Source: Candidatus Arsenophonus triatominarum
Lineage (GTDB): Bacteria; Pseudomonadota; Gammaproteobacteria; Enterobacterales; Enterobacteriaceae
Direction of reading: 5' to 3'
Length of the DNA: 64,000 nucleotides
NCBI RefSeq assembly: GCF_001640365.1
Contig: NZ_LWMI01000016.1
Location: 1-64,000 of the forward strand
Both the position numbers and the translations under genes were made by a program. The first letter of the stretch is position 1, and the number at the start of each line of letters is the position of its first letter. The notes under the pieces were generated by a model, which was given only the letters and a program-made list of their open reading frames with translations, was not told where the DNA came from and did no database searches. Shown here in pieces: positions 9,051 to 17,923 of this stretch.

Positions 9051-9401
9051 ATGACTGACATCAATAAAAAAGAAAATAAAAGGAAAATAAACAATTATCA
9101 GAATAAAGGATTATCAATAAACCAACGGTTTGATGGTTTAATTAGATGCGCTCAATTACGAACAGTTTACTTTAATAACGACCCTAATAATAAGTGTTTA
9201 TCCGGCTTTATTGAATATTTACGAAGACATAATAAACGCTTTGTTAATTTAATTTTTTATTTGGCTAATATTGATAATAAAAAACATAATTTAAAGTTTG
9301 ATGAATTTAATAAAGAAGAAAAGCGGGCAATTATTTATGCGACATTTCAATTACGAGTACTGGTTGCATTAATACCAAAAAATATCATTATCCCCTTTTA
9401 A
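9051..9401 (+). CDS. phage protein, possibly DUF5347 family
   Basis: 116 residues from ATG 9051; the longer frame upstream lacks a start with an RBS. The core FDGLIRCAQLRTVYF, then LSGFIEYLRRHNKRF and FNKEEKRAIIYATF, resembles the DUF5347 group of small enterobacterial phage proteins, which often sit just before the replication gene. It lies about 100 bp upstream of the primase. The family call is from memory and uncertain. Confidence 0.5.
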   Translation: MTDINKKENKRKINNYQNKGLSINQRFDGLIRCAQLRTVYFNNDPNNKCLSGFIEYLRRHNKRFVNLIFYLANIDNKKHNLKFDEFNKEEKRAIIYATFQLRVLVALIPKNIIIPF

Positions 9402-10842
9402 ATAATAATTGATTGACTTAATGGCGACAACGTCAGGGAATTCTTTTACCTAAAAATTACATAAAAAATGCACGATAAAAGTGCCTTTTTGGAGTTAACT
9501 CAATGATAAATACTATGCGGGTGAATTTAATTATCTCAAAATTAATTCAGGAATTCCAATTTAAAGAACAAAATGGATATTTACGGCAAGGTATTTGCCC
9601 CGATTGCCAAAAAAAGGAATTATTTACCGCCATTGATAAACCCTTTGTGCTCAAATGTGGTCGTGAAAATAAATGTGGCGCCGAAATTATCGTTAAAGAA
9701 ATCTATCCTGAGCTGTTTCATAACTGGTCAACGCACTATCCTAAAACACAACAGGCCCCAAATGCCGCAGCGGATGCCTATCTGCAACAGGCCAGAGGGT
9801 TAAATATTGCGCCGTTAAAAGGGTTGTATATTGAATCCGGTTATCACGCTAAAGGGCTGGGTTCAGCAACCGTAAAATTTACCTTACCCAATGGCGCTTA
9901 TTGGGAGCGCGTTATTGATAACCCACAACGCTTTGACCGAAAAGCTAATTTTTTTGGCAGTTATAAAGGGTATTGGTGGAGTCTGCCGCAACAGGATTTA
10001 ACAAAGGCAACTGAAATTTGGCTAACCGAAGGGATTTTTGATGCAATTAGCCTTGCTCAGAATGGCCTGTACGCCGTTTCCCTGATGAGTTGCCATAATT
10101 ACCCAGAGCATGCCTTAGCGGCGCTTAAAACGGCATTGGGCGCGAACAAAAAGCCTCTGTTAGTCTGGGCACTTGATAAGGGTAATGCGGGCGAAAAAGC
10201 GATAAGAAAACACGTTGCACGAAGTCAGCAGGAAGGCTGGAAATCCTGTGCTGCCTTACCTTCGCAATTTAAAAATGAAGACTGGAACGATTTACACCTC
10301 AAAGGTAAGCTCGAACGTTATGATTTAATGCGTTATCGTTATTATGGCGACTTGTTACTGACAAAAAGTGCTACCGATAAGGCAATGTTAATATTCAATT
10401 ATACCCACCGTAATGACTTCTATTTTCAATTTGATAGCCGTTTTTACTGGTTTAAACTCGATATTGAAAGGCATTTAAAGGCGGTTGAACGAATTTTAGA
10501 CTCAGAAAAGCTAACTAAAGAAGAGGCTACCACAAAAGCGTTAAAAGAGTCCGGCGCTGTCAACGAAATTGCCAACTGTTACCCGACCCCGCTTTATTTT
10601 CAGAAATCCGAAGAAACCGACGAATCCTGGTATTATTTAAAACTGGATTTCCCGCAACAAAGACCCAACGTCAAAGCCACTTTTACCGCCAGTCAGTTAA
10701 CCAGCGCTTCTGAATTCAAAAAACGGCTTTTGCATGTCGCTAAAGGTGCTGTTTACACTGGGGACACACATCAACTTGACCGCTTTTGCAAAAACGAATT
10801 ACCGCATATCAAGGAAGTAAAAACCCAAAATTTCATTGGTTA

Positions 10843-11723
10843 TAGCTAGGCGACTTAATTTTGATTACAAGGTGTGTTATGAGTTATACAATTGATTTTC
10901 GACGTAAAGTAATATCTGTAAGGAAAGCCGAAGGTTTAACAATTCGAGAAACTGCGAAACAATTCCGTATTGGAAAAGCGTCTTTAGTACGTTGGCTTAA
11001 ACGACCAGAGCCAAAAAATTCAACGCCACGTAAGAGGAAGCTCGATAAAAATGCTTTAGCAAAAGATGTGGAACAGTATCCAGATGCTTACCAAAAGGAA
11101 CGGGCAGAGCGATTCGGTGTTTGTAAAAAGACTATTTGGCAATCCCTTAAAAAGCTGGGATTAACCTATAAAAAAAACTCTATTCCATCCAAAAACCAAC
11201 GAAAGCGACAGGCTGGCACATCAGCAAAAAAGACAACAGTATGAAAAAAAAGATAAATCTGTTGTTTTTATTGATGAAAGTGGTTTTTCACATGACACTC
11301 CACGAACTCACGGCTATTCCCCAAAAGGTCACCGTTGTTTTGGCCTGAAAAACTGGGGTGCTAAGGGAAGAACAAATGTTATTGGCGCTTTATTGGGAAC
11401 AACCCTTTTTGCTATCGGATTATTTGATTGCAATATTAACCGTGATGTTTTTTATGTTTGGATCACAAAAATATTGCTCCCAGAACTTCCTGAAAATTCT
11501 GTTATTTTTATGGACAACGCTAGCTTTCACAAAGGTAAGAATATTGAACAGGCAATTATAAACGCAGGACACCAGATAGAATATTTGCCTGTGTATTCAC
11601 CAGATTTAAATCCTATAGAACATAAATGGTCTCAAGCTAAACGTAAAAAGATGGAAACAGGATGCACTATCGATGACCTGTTTTTAATACATATGCTGTA
11701 ATCAAAATTAAGTCGCCTAGCTA
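10843..11723 (+). mobile_element. IS630-type element, copy 3 (881 bp, reference copy)
   Basis: Inverted ends TAGCTAGGCGACTT...AAGTCGCCTAGCTA, with TA on both sides (10841-10842, 11724-11725), the target duplication typical of IS630/Tc1-mariner elements. It carries a two-frame transposase. It sits at the edge of a deletion in the primase gene and its right side lies inside the remnant of another, inverted copy. Confidence 0.93.
10879..11701 (+). CDS. tnp: IS630-type transposase, two frames joined at an A8 run
   Basis: Frame 1 (ATG 10879) encodes two HTH units: MSYTIDFRRKVISVRKAEG, then ERFGVCKKTIWQSLKKLGL. Frame 2 holds the catalytic triad: D in VVFIDESGFSH, D in VIFMDNASFHK, E in DLNPIEHKWSQAK. 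Skipping one A in TATAAAAAAAACTC (about 11168-11175) gives an unbroken KKTLFHPKTNESDRLAHQQ bridge and a protein of about 274 residues. All seven copies that keep this site have exactly eight A, so slippage is probably programmed. Confidence 0.88.
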
Positions 11724-12051
11724 TATAGGTTAATCCCAGCTTTTTAAGGGATTGCCAAATAGTCTTTTTACAAACACCGAATCGCTCTGCCCGTTCCTTT
11801 TGGTAAGCATCTGGATACTGTTCCACATCTTTTGCTAAAGCATTTTTATCGAGCTTCCTCTTACGTGGCGTTGAATTTTTTGGCTCTGGTCGTTTAAGCC
11901 AACGTACTAAAGACGCTTTTCCAATACGGAATTGTTTCGCAGTTTCTCGAATTGTTAAACCTTCGGCTTTCCTTACAGATATTACTTTACGTCGAAAATC
12001 AATTGTATAACTCATAACACACCTTGTAATCAAAATTAAGTCGCCTAGCTA
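11724..12051 (-). mobile_element. IS630-type element, copy 4, half only
   Basis: Keeps the end with the HTH frame (start codon at 12015) and right terminal repeat, then TA at 12052-12053 and the primase C-terminal part. It breaks off within the A8 slippage run, exactly where copy 3 is inserted. Its catalytic half and about half the primase gene have been lost, so a deletion followed or accompanied the second insertion. Confidence 0.88.
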
Positions 12052-12728
12052 TAGAGCGGATTATTCATCTCCATACCGATAAGTCAGGTCAAAGCGAACA
12101 GACCCGTCAGGCGGCCATTCGCCTGGAACGCTACCCTATTGAACAATTATCCGGCTTTCTGCCCAAAGCGCTGTTAAGTGAAAATGCGATTGTAACGGCT
12201 TACGAAACTTCTCTCGATGAAGTTCAACGACAACTCTTTGATGATGAAGCGATTGGCCATGAGCGCATTGCTAAAAATCACGCTCAACTCATCGTTCTGT
12301 TACGCACGTTATCCTGTTTTCTGCCCATCAAAGAAAGCCGAGTAGCAGAAACAGAAACCTTTATCGTCGAACTGGCAAAAGAACGTGTTCAGGCTTTAGA
12401 AGCCGATAATACCCTGGTCACTGAGTTTTGGGATATGTTTGATTATCTCAATCATAATGCCCCACATGGTGTTAATCACAGTAATGAAGAAAATATTTAT
12501 GCGGTCAACTTTAATCATCTGGCACAGGTGGCCAGTGAATACCGCCAAAATATGCCCAATCTGTCAGAAATCAAATCGCTGCTTAAAATGGGTAAAATGC
12601 GTCGCTTTGTTGGGATTAAAACAGTGAGAAGTCACGTTAATAGCCAATATAATCAGGCATTACCGGCCTTAAGTACGCTAAAAAAACCTGACGTCGTTAA
12701 ATGTTGGGTATTTGAAAAAAATTATTAG

Positions 12729-13045
12729 AAAGTAAACAATATTCCTATTTTGTTTTTATTTTTATCAGGATTAACGCAGAGCGGAGTTTTATACATAAAT
12801 TATTTTACTCTGTTTCTTGTTTATAATCTGACTATTATTTAGATTTATCTTGCCAATATTAAAAGTTTTTCAGTGGATTATTCATATTGTTCCTGTATAT
12901 TTTGCTATCCCTGAATCAGAAATTGATATTACCGATTTTATCACTATTGATGTTCTATTTTGATTGGTTAGCTATCAAGGATGGTTACATTTAACTTTCT
13001 GTCAAGTAATATAGAAACCTATCTCTCTCCTGACAGGACCTAAAT
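12729..13045. other. intergenic, prophage to chromosome boundary
   Basis: 317 bases of AT-rich DNA between the primase end and qmcA. I see no convincing gene, tRNA or direct repeat of the tRNA-Leu attachment core here. The ribosome site of qmcA (AGGACC) lies at the right edge. Confidence 0.5.
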
Positions 13046-13960
13046 ATGTTAACAGTTATCCCAATCCTTATTATTGTCGCGCTGATCGTTGTAGTTTCTT
13101 CTGTTAAAATTGTGCCCCAAGGCTATCAGTGGACAGTCGAACGTTTTGGGCGCTATACGAAAACATTGATGCCAGGTTTAAACATCGTTGTACCGTTTAT
13201 GGATCGTGTTGGCCGAAGAATTAATATGATGGAGCAGGTACTCGATATTCCCTCCCAAGAAGTGATTTCCCGTGATAATGCTAATATTACTATTGATGCT
13301 GTCTGTTTTATGCAGGTCATCGACCCAGTGAAAGCCGCTTATGAAGTGAGTAATATGCAATTAGCCATTGTCAATTTAACGATGACTAACTTCCGTACCG
13401 TATTAGGCTCGATGGAATTGGATGAAATGTTATCACAACGAGATAGTATCAACAGTCGATTACTGCATATTGTTGATGAAGCGACCAATCCTTGGGGTGT
13501 TAAAATCACTCGTATAGAGATCCGTGATGTTCGTCCGCCGACTGAGCTTATTTCTGCTATGAATGCCCAAATGAAAGCGGAACGAACTAAGCGTGCCGAT
13601 ATTCTGGAAGCAGAGGGAGTACGTCAAGCCGCTATTTTACGAGCAGAAGGTGAAAAACAATCCCAGATATTAAAAGCTGAAGGGGAACGCCAATCTGCAT
13701 TTTTACAAGCTGAAGCGCGTGAACGAGCCGCAGAGGCTGAAGCCCAGGCGACTAAAATGGTATCCGATGCGATTGCAACCGGTGATATTCAAGCTATTAA
13801 CTATTTTGTCGCTCAAAAATATACGGATGCATTGCAGCAAATTGGTTCCGCGACTAACAATAAAGTGATTATGATGCCACTGGAAGCGAGCAATTTGATG
13901 GGTGCTATTGGTGGGATTGCTGAACTTATCAGTGAGACTAAAAGTACCAAAGGTAAATAA
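13046..13960 (+). CDS. qmcA: SPFH/stomatin-like membrane protein QmcA
   Basis: 304 residues, close in length to E. coli QmcA. One N-terminal membrane helix (residues 2-20, [16 protein letters not shown]), then the SPFH/prohibitin domain ([18 protein letters not shown]...IEIRDVRPP). A long charged coiled coil follows (about 185-245, repeated AEGERQ units) and a hydrophobic tail. Members form large oligomeric membrane-domain scaffolds and affect membrane protein turnover with FtsH. The NfeD-like gene follows after 2 bases, the usual SPFH-NfeD pair. It appears intact. Confidence 0.92.
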   Translation: MLTVIPILIIVALIVVVSSVKIVPQGYQWTVERFGRYTKTLMPGLNIVVPFMDRVGRRINMMEQVLDIPSQEVISRDNANITIDAVCFMQVIDPVKAAYEVSNMQLAIVNLTMTNFRTVLGSMELDEMLSQRDSINSRLLHIVDEATNPWGVKITRIEIRDVRPPTELISAMNAQMKAERTKRADILEAEGVRQAAILRAEGEKQSQILKAEGERQSAFLQAEARERAAEAEAQATKMVSDAIATGDIQAINYFVAQKYTDALQQIGSATNNKVIMMPLEASNLMGAIGGIAELISETKSTKGK

Positions 13961-13962
13961 CT

Positions 13963-14412
13963 ATGCTTGAACAGATTGCAGCAAATCCATACGGGTTTTG
14001 GCTATCACTTGGTGGCATGCTGTTAATAGCTGAAATGTTAGGTGCAGGCGGTTATCTGTTATGGAGCGGTATTGCTGCTGTTATCGTTGGTATTTTAGTG
14101 TGGCTTATCCCCTTCAGTTGGGTATTTCAAGGCTTGCTTTTTTCAGTTTTAACGGTCGTTACTGTATTTGTTTGGTGGTATTGGTTAAATAAAATGAGTA
14201 AACCCCAGCAAGGAATGTTAAATCAACGGGATCAACAAATGATAGGCTTACGAGCAACGCTAATCGAACCGACTCATAATGGTTATAGTCGTGTGAGCGT
14301 TGCAGATGGCAGTTGGCGTATTTATTGTAGTATTGAACTGAGTGCAGGTACTGAAGTGGAAGTCATTTTCATTAATGGTAATACACTGAACGTTAAACCA
14401 GTCATCAAGTAG
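13963..14412 (+). CDS. ybbJ: NfeD-like inner membrane protein YbbJ
   Basis: 149 residues. Three hydrophobic segments fill residues 10-75 (LSLGGMLLIAEMLG, LLWSGIAAVIVGILVWLIP, VFQGLLFSVLTVVTVFVWWYW). A C-terminal OB-fold follows (LRATLIEPTHNGYSRVSVADG...VEVIFINGNTLNVKP), the NfeD layout. It is the partner of QmcA; both stop and start are 2 bases apart, so they form one operon. Confidence 0.9.
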   Translation: MLEQIAANPYGFWLSLGGMLLIAEMLGAGGYLLWSGIAAVIVGILVWLIPFSWVFQGLLFSVLTVVTVFVWWYWLNKMSKPQQGMLNQRDQQMIGLRATLIEPTHNGYSRVSVADGSWRIYCSIELSAGTEVEVIFINGNTLNVKPVIK

Positions 14413-14465
14413 CTTACCCTTTCTCTTTGACTATAAATAAAATTAACTATCGATAAGGTAAATTC

Positions 14466-14714
14466 ATGACCGAAGATAAAAAAGAAATTTCATTAGTTGA
14501 TATTCAAAAAGATATTGAGGAAATAAAAAATAATATAAAACGCAGGAACTTATTATCAGGATTAATACTTATCATCATGATAATTTTTATCTTATCAATA
14601 ATAAGTCTAGGGTTATCTTTCAAAATGAATATTGAAGATAAGTTTAACTTGATTACAACAGAATACAATAAAGTAAAATCTTTAGAGAATAAACTTAAAA
14701 AATTTCTTCCTTAG
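14466..14714 (+). CDS. small membrane/coiled-coil protein, unknown
   Basis: 82 residues. The first 28 residues are charged and helical (DIQKDIEEIKNNIKRR), residues 29-52 are a single membrane helix (LLSGLILIIMIIFILSIISLGL), and the rest is a short charged helix ending KKFLP. ATG 14466 has AAGG about 8 bases before. It lies 53 bases after ybbJ in the same direction. No family recognised; perhaps an accessory of the QmcA-YbbJ pair or a leftover of a mobile region. Confidence 0.5.
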   Translation: MTEDKKEISLVDIQKDIEEIKNNIKRRNLLSGLILIIMIIFILSIISLGLSFKMNIEDKFNLITTEYNKVKSLENKLKKFLP

Positions 14715-14741
14715 TTACCTATCACCAATATCTCTTTGAAT

Positions 14742-14774
14742 TCGCTAAGCGACTTAAGCAATATCGTTTAGCGA
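14742..14774 (+). terminator. possible weak terminator after qmcA-ybbJ
   Basis: TCGCTAA and TTAGCGA form a 7-bp stem with a 19-base loop, followed by TATTTT. It lies 27 bases after the stop of the small gene. The stem is AT-rich and the U tract short, so termination is plausible but weak. Confidence 0.35.
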
Positions 14775-14905
14775 TATTTTCCAGACATGACCACGAGCGA
14801 TTAACTCACAGCAAAAATAACAAGATATTCATCATAAATAAATATTAATATTTATTTAACATAACTATGCATTATTTAATCGCCATTATATATTTTCAAA
14901 ATTTT

Positions 14906-15131
14906 GGGGTATGCGTCGGAAAACGGTTACAACGGGGTTACATGTAACGGTTACAAAACATTTAAAACTGAAAACCTAACTTATTGATTTATAACAATGT
15001 AACTTTTTTATTCTGTTTTGTAACCCCCTGTAACCGTTTAAAGGTTACAAAAAAATAGTATTTTAATTATAGAGTTAAGTCCTTTTTTTGCGTGTTGTAA
15101 CTGTTGTAACCGTTTTCCGACGCATATCCCC
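14906..15131. repeat. large inverted repeat filled with TGTAAC/GTTACA units
   Basis: Two 28-29-base arms (14906-14933 and 15103-15131), both containing TATGCGTCGGAAAACGGTT, are inverted copies with a single base difference. Inside and overlapping them are about ten copies of TGTAAC or its complement within 190 bp, some head to head (GGTTACATGTAACGGTTACA, 14935-14954). This is the pattern of iterons or a multimeric protein-binding site such as a phage or plasmid replication origin. No adjacent initiator gene is obvious. Confidence 0.75.
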
Positions 15132-15237
15132 TTTTTTTAGCGCAAAATAAGTTATTATTTTGTTAAAATGTTAAATATCAAAAAGGCTTTTTCTTCTTGT
15201 TTTAGTGATCTTTGTTTTTATTAAAAAATAAGTGCAT

Positions 15238-15271
15238 GGATTTGCACAAAAATGCACAAATTTGCACAAGT
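15238..15271 (+). repeat. TTGCACAA short tandem repeats
   Basis: TTTGCACAA, ATGCACAA and TTTGCACAA follow one another within about 30 bases, spaced about one helical turn apart. Perfect palindromes follow at 15298-15311 (GGCCAGTACTGGCC) and 15328-15339 (GTGCAGCTGCAC). Together with the TGTAAC cluster this makes 14.9-15.34 kb a candidate origin or regulatory centre. Confidence 0.6.
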
Positions 15272-15455
15272 TTTTGCTCACTTGAAATCACCGAAAAGGC
15301 CAGTACTGGCCTAAGCTGAGTGGCGTTGTGCAGCTGCACAAAAAACGACACCTTTAGCGGGCAGGCGCGGCGGGGCTACCACTGCGATTTTTCATGTTTT
15401 TTGATAAACTCTCATCAAAATTTGCAAAATCATCTATTGAAAGTGAGGAATGAAT

Positions 15456-15788
15456 ATGAAGAGGGCATTAACAGCTATGGTATTAGCAACACTCATCTCT
15501 GGTTGTTCGAGCCAATGGGTAAGGATAAATCTCAATGCTGAAGATTTTTCTCTCGCAAAAAGTTTTTGCGAAAAACAGTCGGAGAATAAATTTCCTGTAA
15601 AAAATGAAGTAGCGCAAAGAACTCATGTTAAGCATCATGAGATTTGGCAAAAAAAAGAAAAATATCAAACGGTATTAATACCGGAGATAGATAGTTATGT
15701 TATTGATGTTAACAAAGATAGCCGTCGGCAGTTTTTTTATCATTGCATGAATCAAAAGGGCTGGAAATCAGAAACTAAATGGCTCTAA
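15456..15788 (+). CDS. putative lipoprotein, unknown
   Basis: 110 residues from ATG 15456; ATG 15450 is possible but sits only 2 bases from GAGG. A signal peptide ends in the lipobox LISGC (Cys 17), so it should be lipidated. The mature part is polar with two further cysteines (SFCEKQ, YHCMNQKGWK) that might pair; the final CMNQKGW resembles the C-terminal tail of small phage or plasmid lipoproteins. It lies directly after the repeat region. Confidence 0.6.
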   Translation: MKRALTAMVLATLISGCSSQWVRINLNAEDFSLAKSFCEKQSENKFPVKNEVAQRTHVKHHEIWQKKEKYQTVLIPEIDSYVIDVNKDSRRQFFYHCMNQKGWKSETKWL

Positions 15789-16069
15789 TTTTTCTTAACC
15801 TGTGTTAATTGGCTCGCTGTGCATAAAAACATAAAATATTTATAGCAAATTATCAAAGGAGATGAAATTCTAAATCATTTTGTGCTACTTGGTTTATTTT
15901 TTGTTATACATAAGAGCTACTGATAGAGCTGTTTTCGACATCAGCCAACCGATTTTGCATTTTAGAACTTTGTGAACGAGAGTTGACGCTATTTATTATG
16001 ATACCGGCGTTTAGTTATTGTGAATAACGTATTCGTTCTTTCTTTTAAAAAAGTGTTTATGGAGGGAAG

Positions 16070-17470
16070 ATGGCAATCAAACTTAATAAAAAACAAAATG
16101 AATTGTTAAATGGAATGAGTCATGAAGAATTATTAAACGTGATAAATTACATTATACAGGATAATGAACTGGCCAAAGCTGCACTGGTAAACGGGTATTT
16201 ATTATCTGATCAGGAAATACTCAAAAACATCGAAAAAGAATATAACCGACAAAATAAAAGTAAACACTTTTATGATTACTACGAAGCGGATGCCCTTTAT
16301 GATGAGCTAACACGCAGTATTGCACAGCCACTTGAGAAGGTAGCGGACACACTCCCAGAACAGGTAGAAAGCTTGAGTGCAAAAATCATGCTTGAGTTTG
16401 ATAAATTCAGTGAAAATACAGACTCATCTAGCGGAAGCTGGATGGACTACTACTCTGTTCTGCTGGATGCGTGGGTGAAATCAGTGGTCGCTCAAAAAAA
16501 TAGTGACCCATTTTTCATTGCCAACAAAGTTTTTGATTTTGTTGTGGATGAACCTTATTTTGGCGTTGAGATTTTCAAAAAATACCGTACCTTATTAAGT
16601 ACAGGGGTTTTACGCACAATTCGGGATATGTTTTATCAAAAAAAACGCCCATGGGAAGCATTAGACATCAGTATATTAATAAGAGATATCGATTTTCTGA
16701 CAATAGCCTTTCAAAAAGGTGAATTCTGTCATTCTGAACACTATTTTGATTATGCAAGATTACTGATAGAAGAGATAAGAACAGATGAAGCCGTTGAATT
16801 ATTGTTAAGCATGGAGAAACCAAGCGATAAACGATATGTAGATAAAACGACATGGAATGAACTATTAATTACGGCACTGATTGAAGATGGAAAAAACGAG
16901 GAAGCGAAAGAAAAAGCGATTGATGCCTTTTCTTTACGATGTGAAACCCGTTTTTATCGACTATACACAAAGGCCTGTAGGGAAGAAAGCGATAATATTC
17001 AGCACTTCCTGAGTATTGCAAAAGAGAAAGGGCTTGAGCGGTATATCGCTTTTGCCTCAGATATCGAGCGATTTGATTTAATCGCCGAATGCATTACCGC
17101 CACGGCAAAAGAAAAACTAGCCGATTTCCTTGTTCACCTAACAAACTCATTCATCCGAACATTATCCAGTACGCTGTATAAACATGGCCATGCCCTTGCT
17201 GCTACGCTATTACGCCGTTTTCTGGTCGAGGACGCTATTAATCAAGCGAAAAGTAAATATTACAGCTATGCCGCTTCAGACATGAAAAAATCTATCGATT
17301 ACAGCAAAGGTCTGGAAGAAAGTTTGCAATTCCAGGGAACAGTAGCCTACCTTACGACGCTCTACGAAAAACATAAGCGAAAAACAGCTCTCTGGCCGTT
17401 GATGGAAGAAAAAATTAAGGGTTTAACGGTGGGTAAAAAAGGGATTTGCTACCAAAGGAACCTGCCATGA
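16070..17470 (+). CDS. DUF6880-like helical-repeat protein
   Basis: 466 residues, GGAGGG ribosome site 6 bases before ATG 16070. The start LLNGMSHEELLNVINYIIQDNE and the alternating helix pattern to the end suggest a TPR/HEAT-like superhelix. I associate the N-terminal part with DUF6880, from memory. No membrane segments, no enzyme motif seen. Its stop overlaps the start of a RecX-like gene by four bases (ATGA), so the two are made together. Function unknown; a link to DNA repair or to regulation of RecA-like proteins follows only from the partner. Confidence 0.55.
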   Translation: MAIKLNKKQNELLNGMSHEELLNVINYIIQDNELAKAALVNGYLLSDQEILKNIEKEYNRQNKSKHFYDYYEADALYDELTRSIAQPLEKVADTLPEQVESLSAKIMLEFDKFSENTDSSSGSWMDYYSVLLDAWVKSVVAQKNSDPFFIANKVFDFVVDEPYFGVEIFKKYRTLLSTGVLRTIRDMFYQKKRPWEALDISILIRDIDFLTIAFQKGEFCHSEHYFDYARLLIEEIRTDEAVELLLSMEKPSDKRYVDKTTWNELLITALIEDGKNEEAKEKAIDAFSLRCETRFYRLYTKACREESDNIQHFLSIAKEKGLERYIAFASDIERFDLIAECITATAKEKLADFLVHLTNSFIRTLSSTLYKHGHALAATLLRRFLVEDAINQAKSKYYSYAASDMKKSIDYSKGLEESLQFQGTVAYLTTLYEKHKRKTALWPLMEEKIKGLTVGKKGICYQRNLP

Positions 17471-17901
17471 CCGAACAGGAATTGTATGATTATGCGGTAT
17501 CTCTGCTGGTAAAAAAGAATTACTCCTCTGGCAATATGAAGAGACAGCTGGCCAAACTAGCCGAAAAAACAGGCGATGTAGAACACGTTTTGTGTCGTCT
17601 GACAGATAATCATTATCTCAATGATGCAGAATTTATCACCTATCTTTTTGACAAACATATCAAAAAATTACATGGCCCCACGCGTATAAAACAAGAAATT
17701 CGACAAAAAGGATTTCTTCAAGCACTAATAGAGCAAGAAATTGAGAAAGGTAATATTGACTGGTATGTGTTAGCTAAAGAAGCCAGAGTTAGGAAGTTTG
17801 GCGAAGCTTTACCAAGCGACTCAAAGGAAAAAAATAAACAAATCAGATATCTTCAGTACAAGGGGTATACGATGGACATGATATTTGAAGCGTTGAGTTA
17901 A
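17467..17901 (+). CDS. RecX-family regulatory protein
   Basis: 144 residues from ATG 17467 (AAGGA upstream). It has the three-helix repeats of RecX: LYDYAVSLLVKKNYSSGNMKRQL, then VLCRLTDNHYLNDAEFI, KHIKKLHGPTRIKQEIRQKG and a typical tail RYLQYKGYTMDMIFEAL. RecX proteins bind RecA filaments and modulate recombinase activity. This copy is not next to recA but translationally coupled to the DUF6880-like gene (ATGA overlap), inside a mobile region, so it may be an accessory paralogue rather than the housekeeping recX. Confidence 0.75.
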   Translation: MTEQELYDYAVSLLVKKNYSSGNMKRQLAKLAEKTGDVEHVLCRLTDNHYLNDAEFITYLFDKHIKKLHGPTRIKQEIRQKGFLQALIEQEIEKGNIDWYVLAKEARVRKFGEALPSDSKEKNKQIRYLQYKGYTMDMIFEALS

Positions 17902-17923
17902 GATATGACAAATTGCAGTTATC

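Larger units (their letters stand above)
9503..12728 (+). pseudogene. phage primase-helicase, centre deleted and replaced by IS630 copies
   Basis: The start ATG 9503 has GGAG 9 bases before. Residues 20-50 form a zinc ribbon (GICPDCQKKEL...LKCGRENKCG), residues 170-250 a Toprim domain (IWLTEGIFDAISLAQNG, LLVWALDKG). The gene runs to KTQNFIGYS at 10849. The C-terminal part resumes at 12054 (ERIIHLHTDKSGQS) and is open for 224 residues to 12728. The ATPase/helicase domain expected between them is absent. Two opposed IS630 copies (10843-12051) fill the gap. This is the replication protein of the phage or satellite and cannot work. Confidence 0.8.

Noticed and set aside
10861..11701. IS630 HTH and DDE frames as two separate genes
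   Set aside because: Neither is a complete transposase, frame 2 has no start with a ribosome site, and skipping one A joins the family's normal sequence without a gap.
14906..15270. CRISPR-like repeats
   Set aside because: The units are 6-9 bases, spaced irregularly and in both orientations; there are no spacers of constant length and no cas genes.
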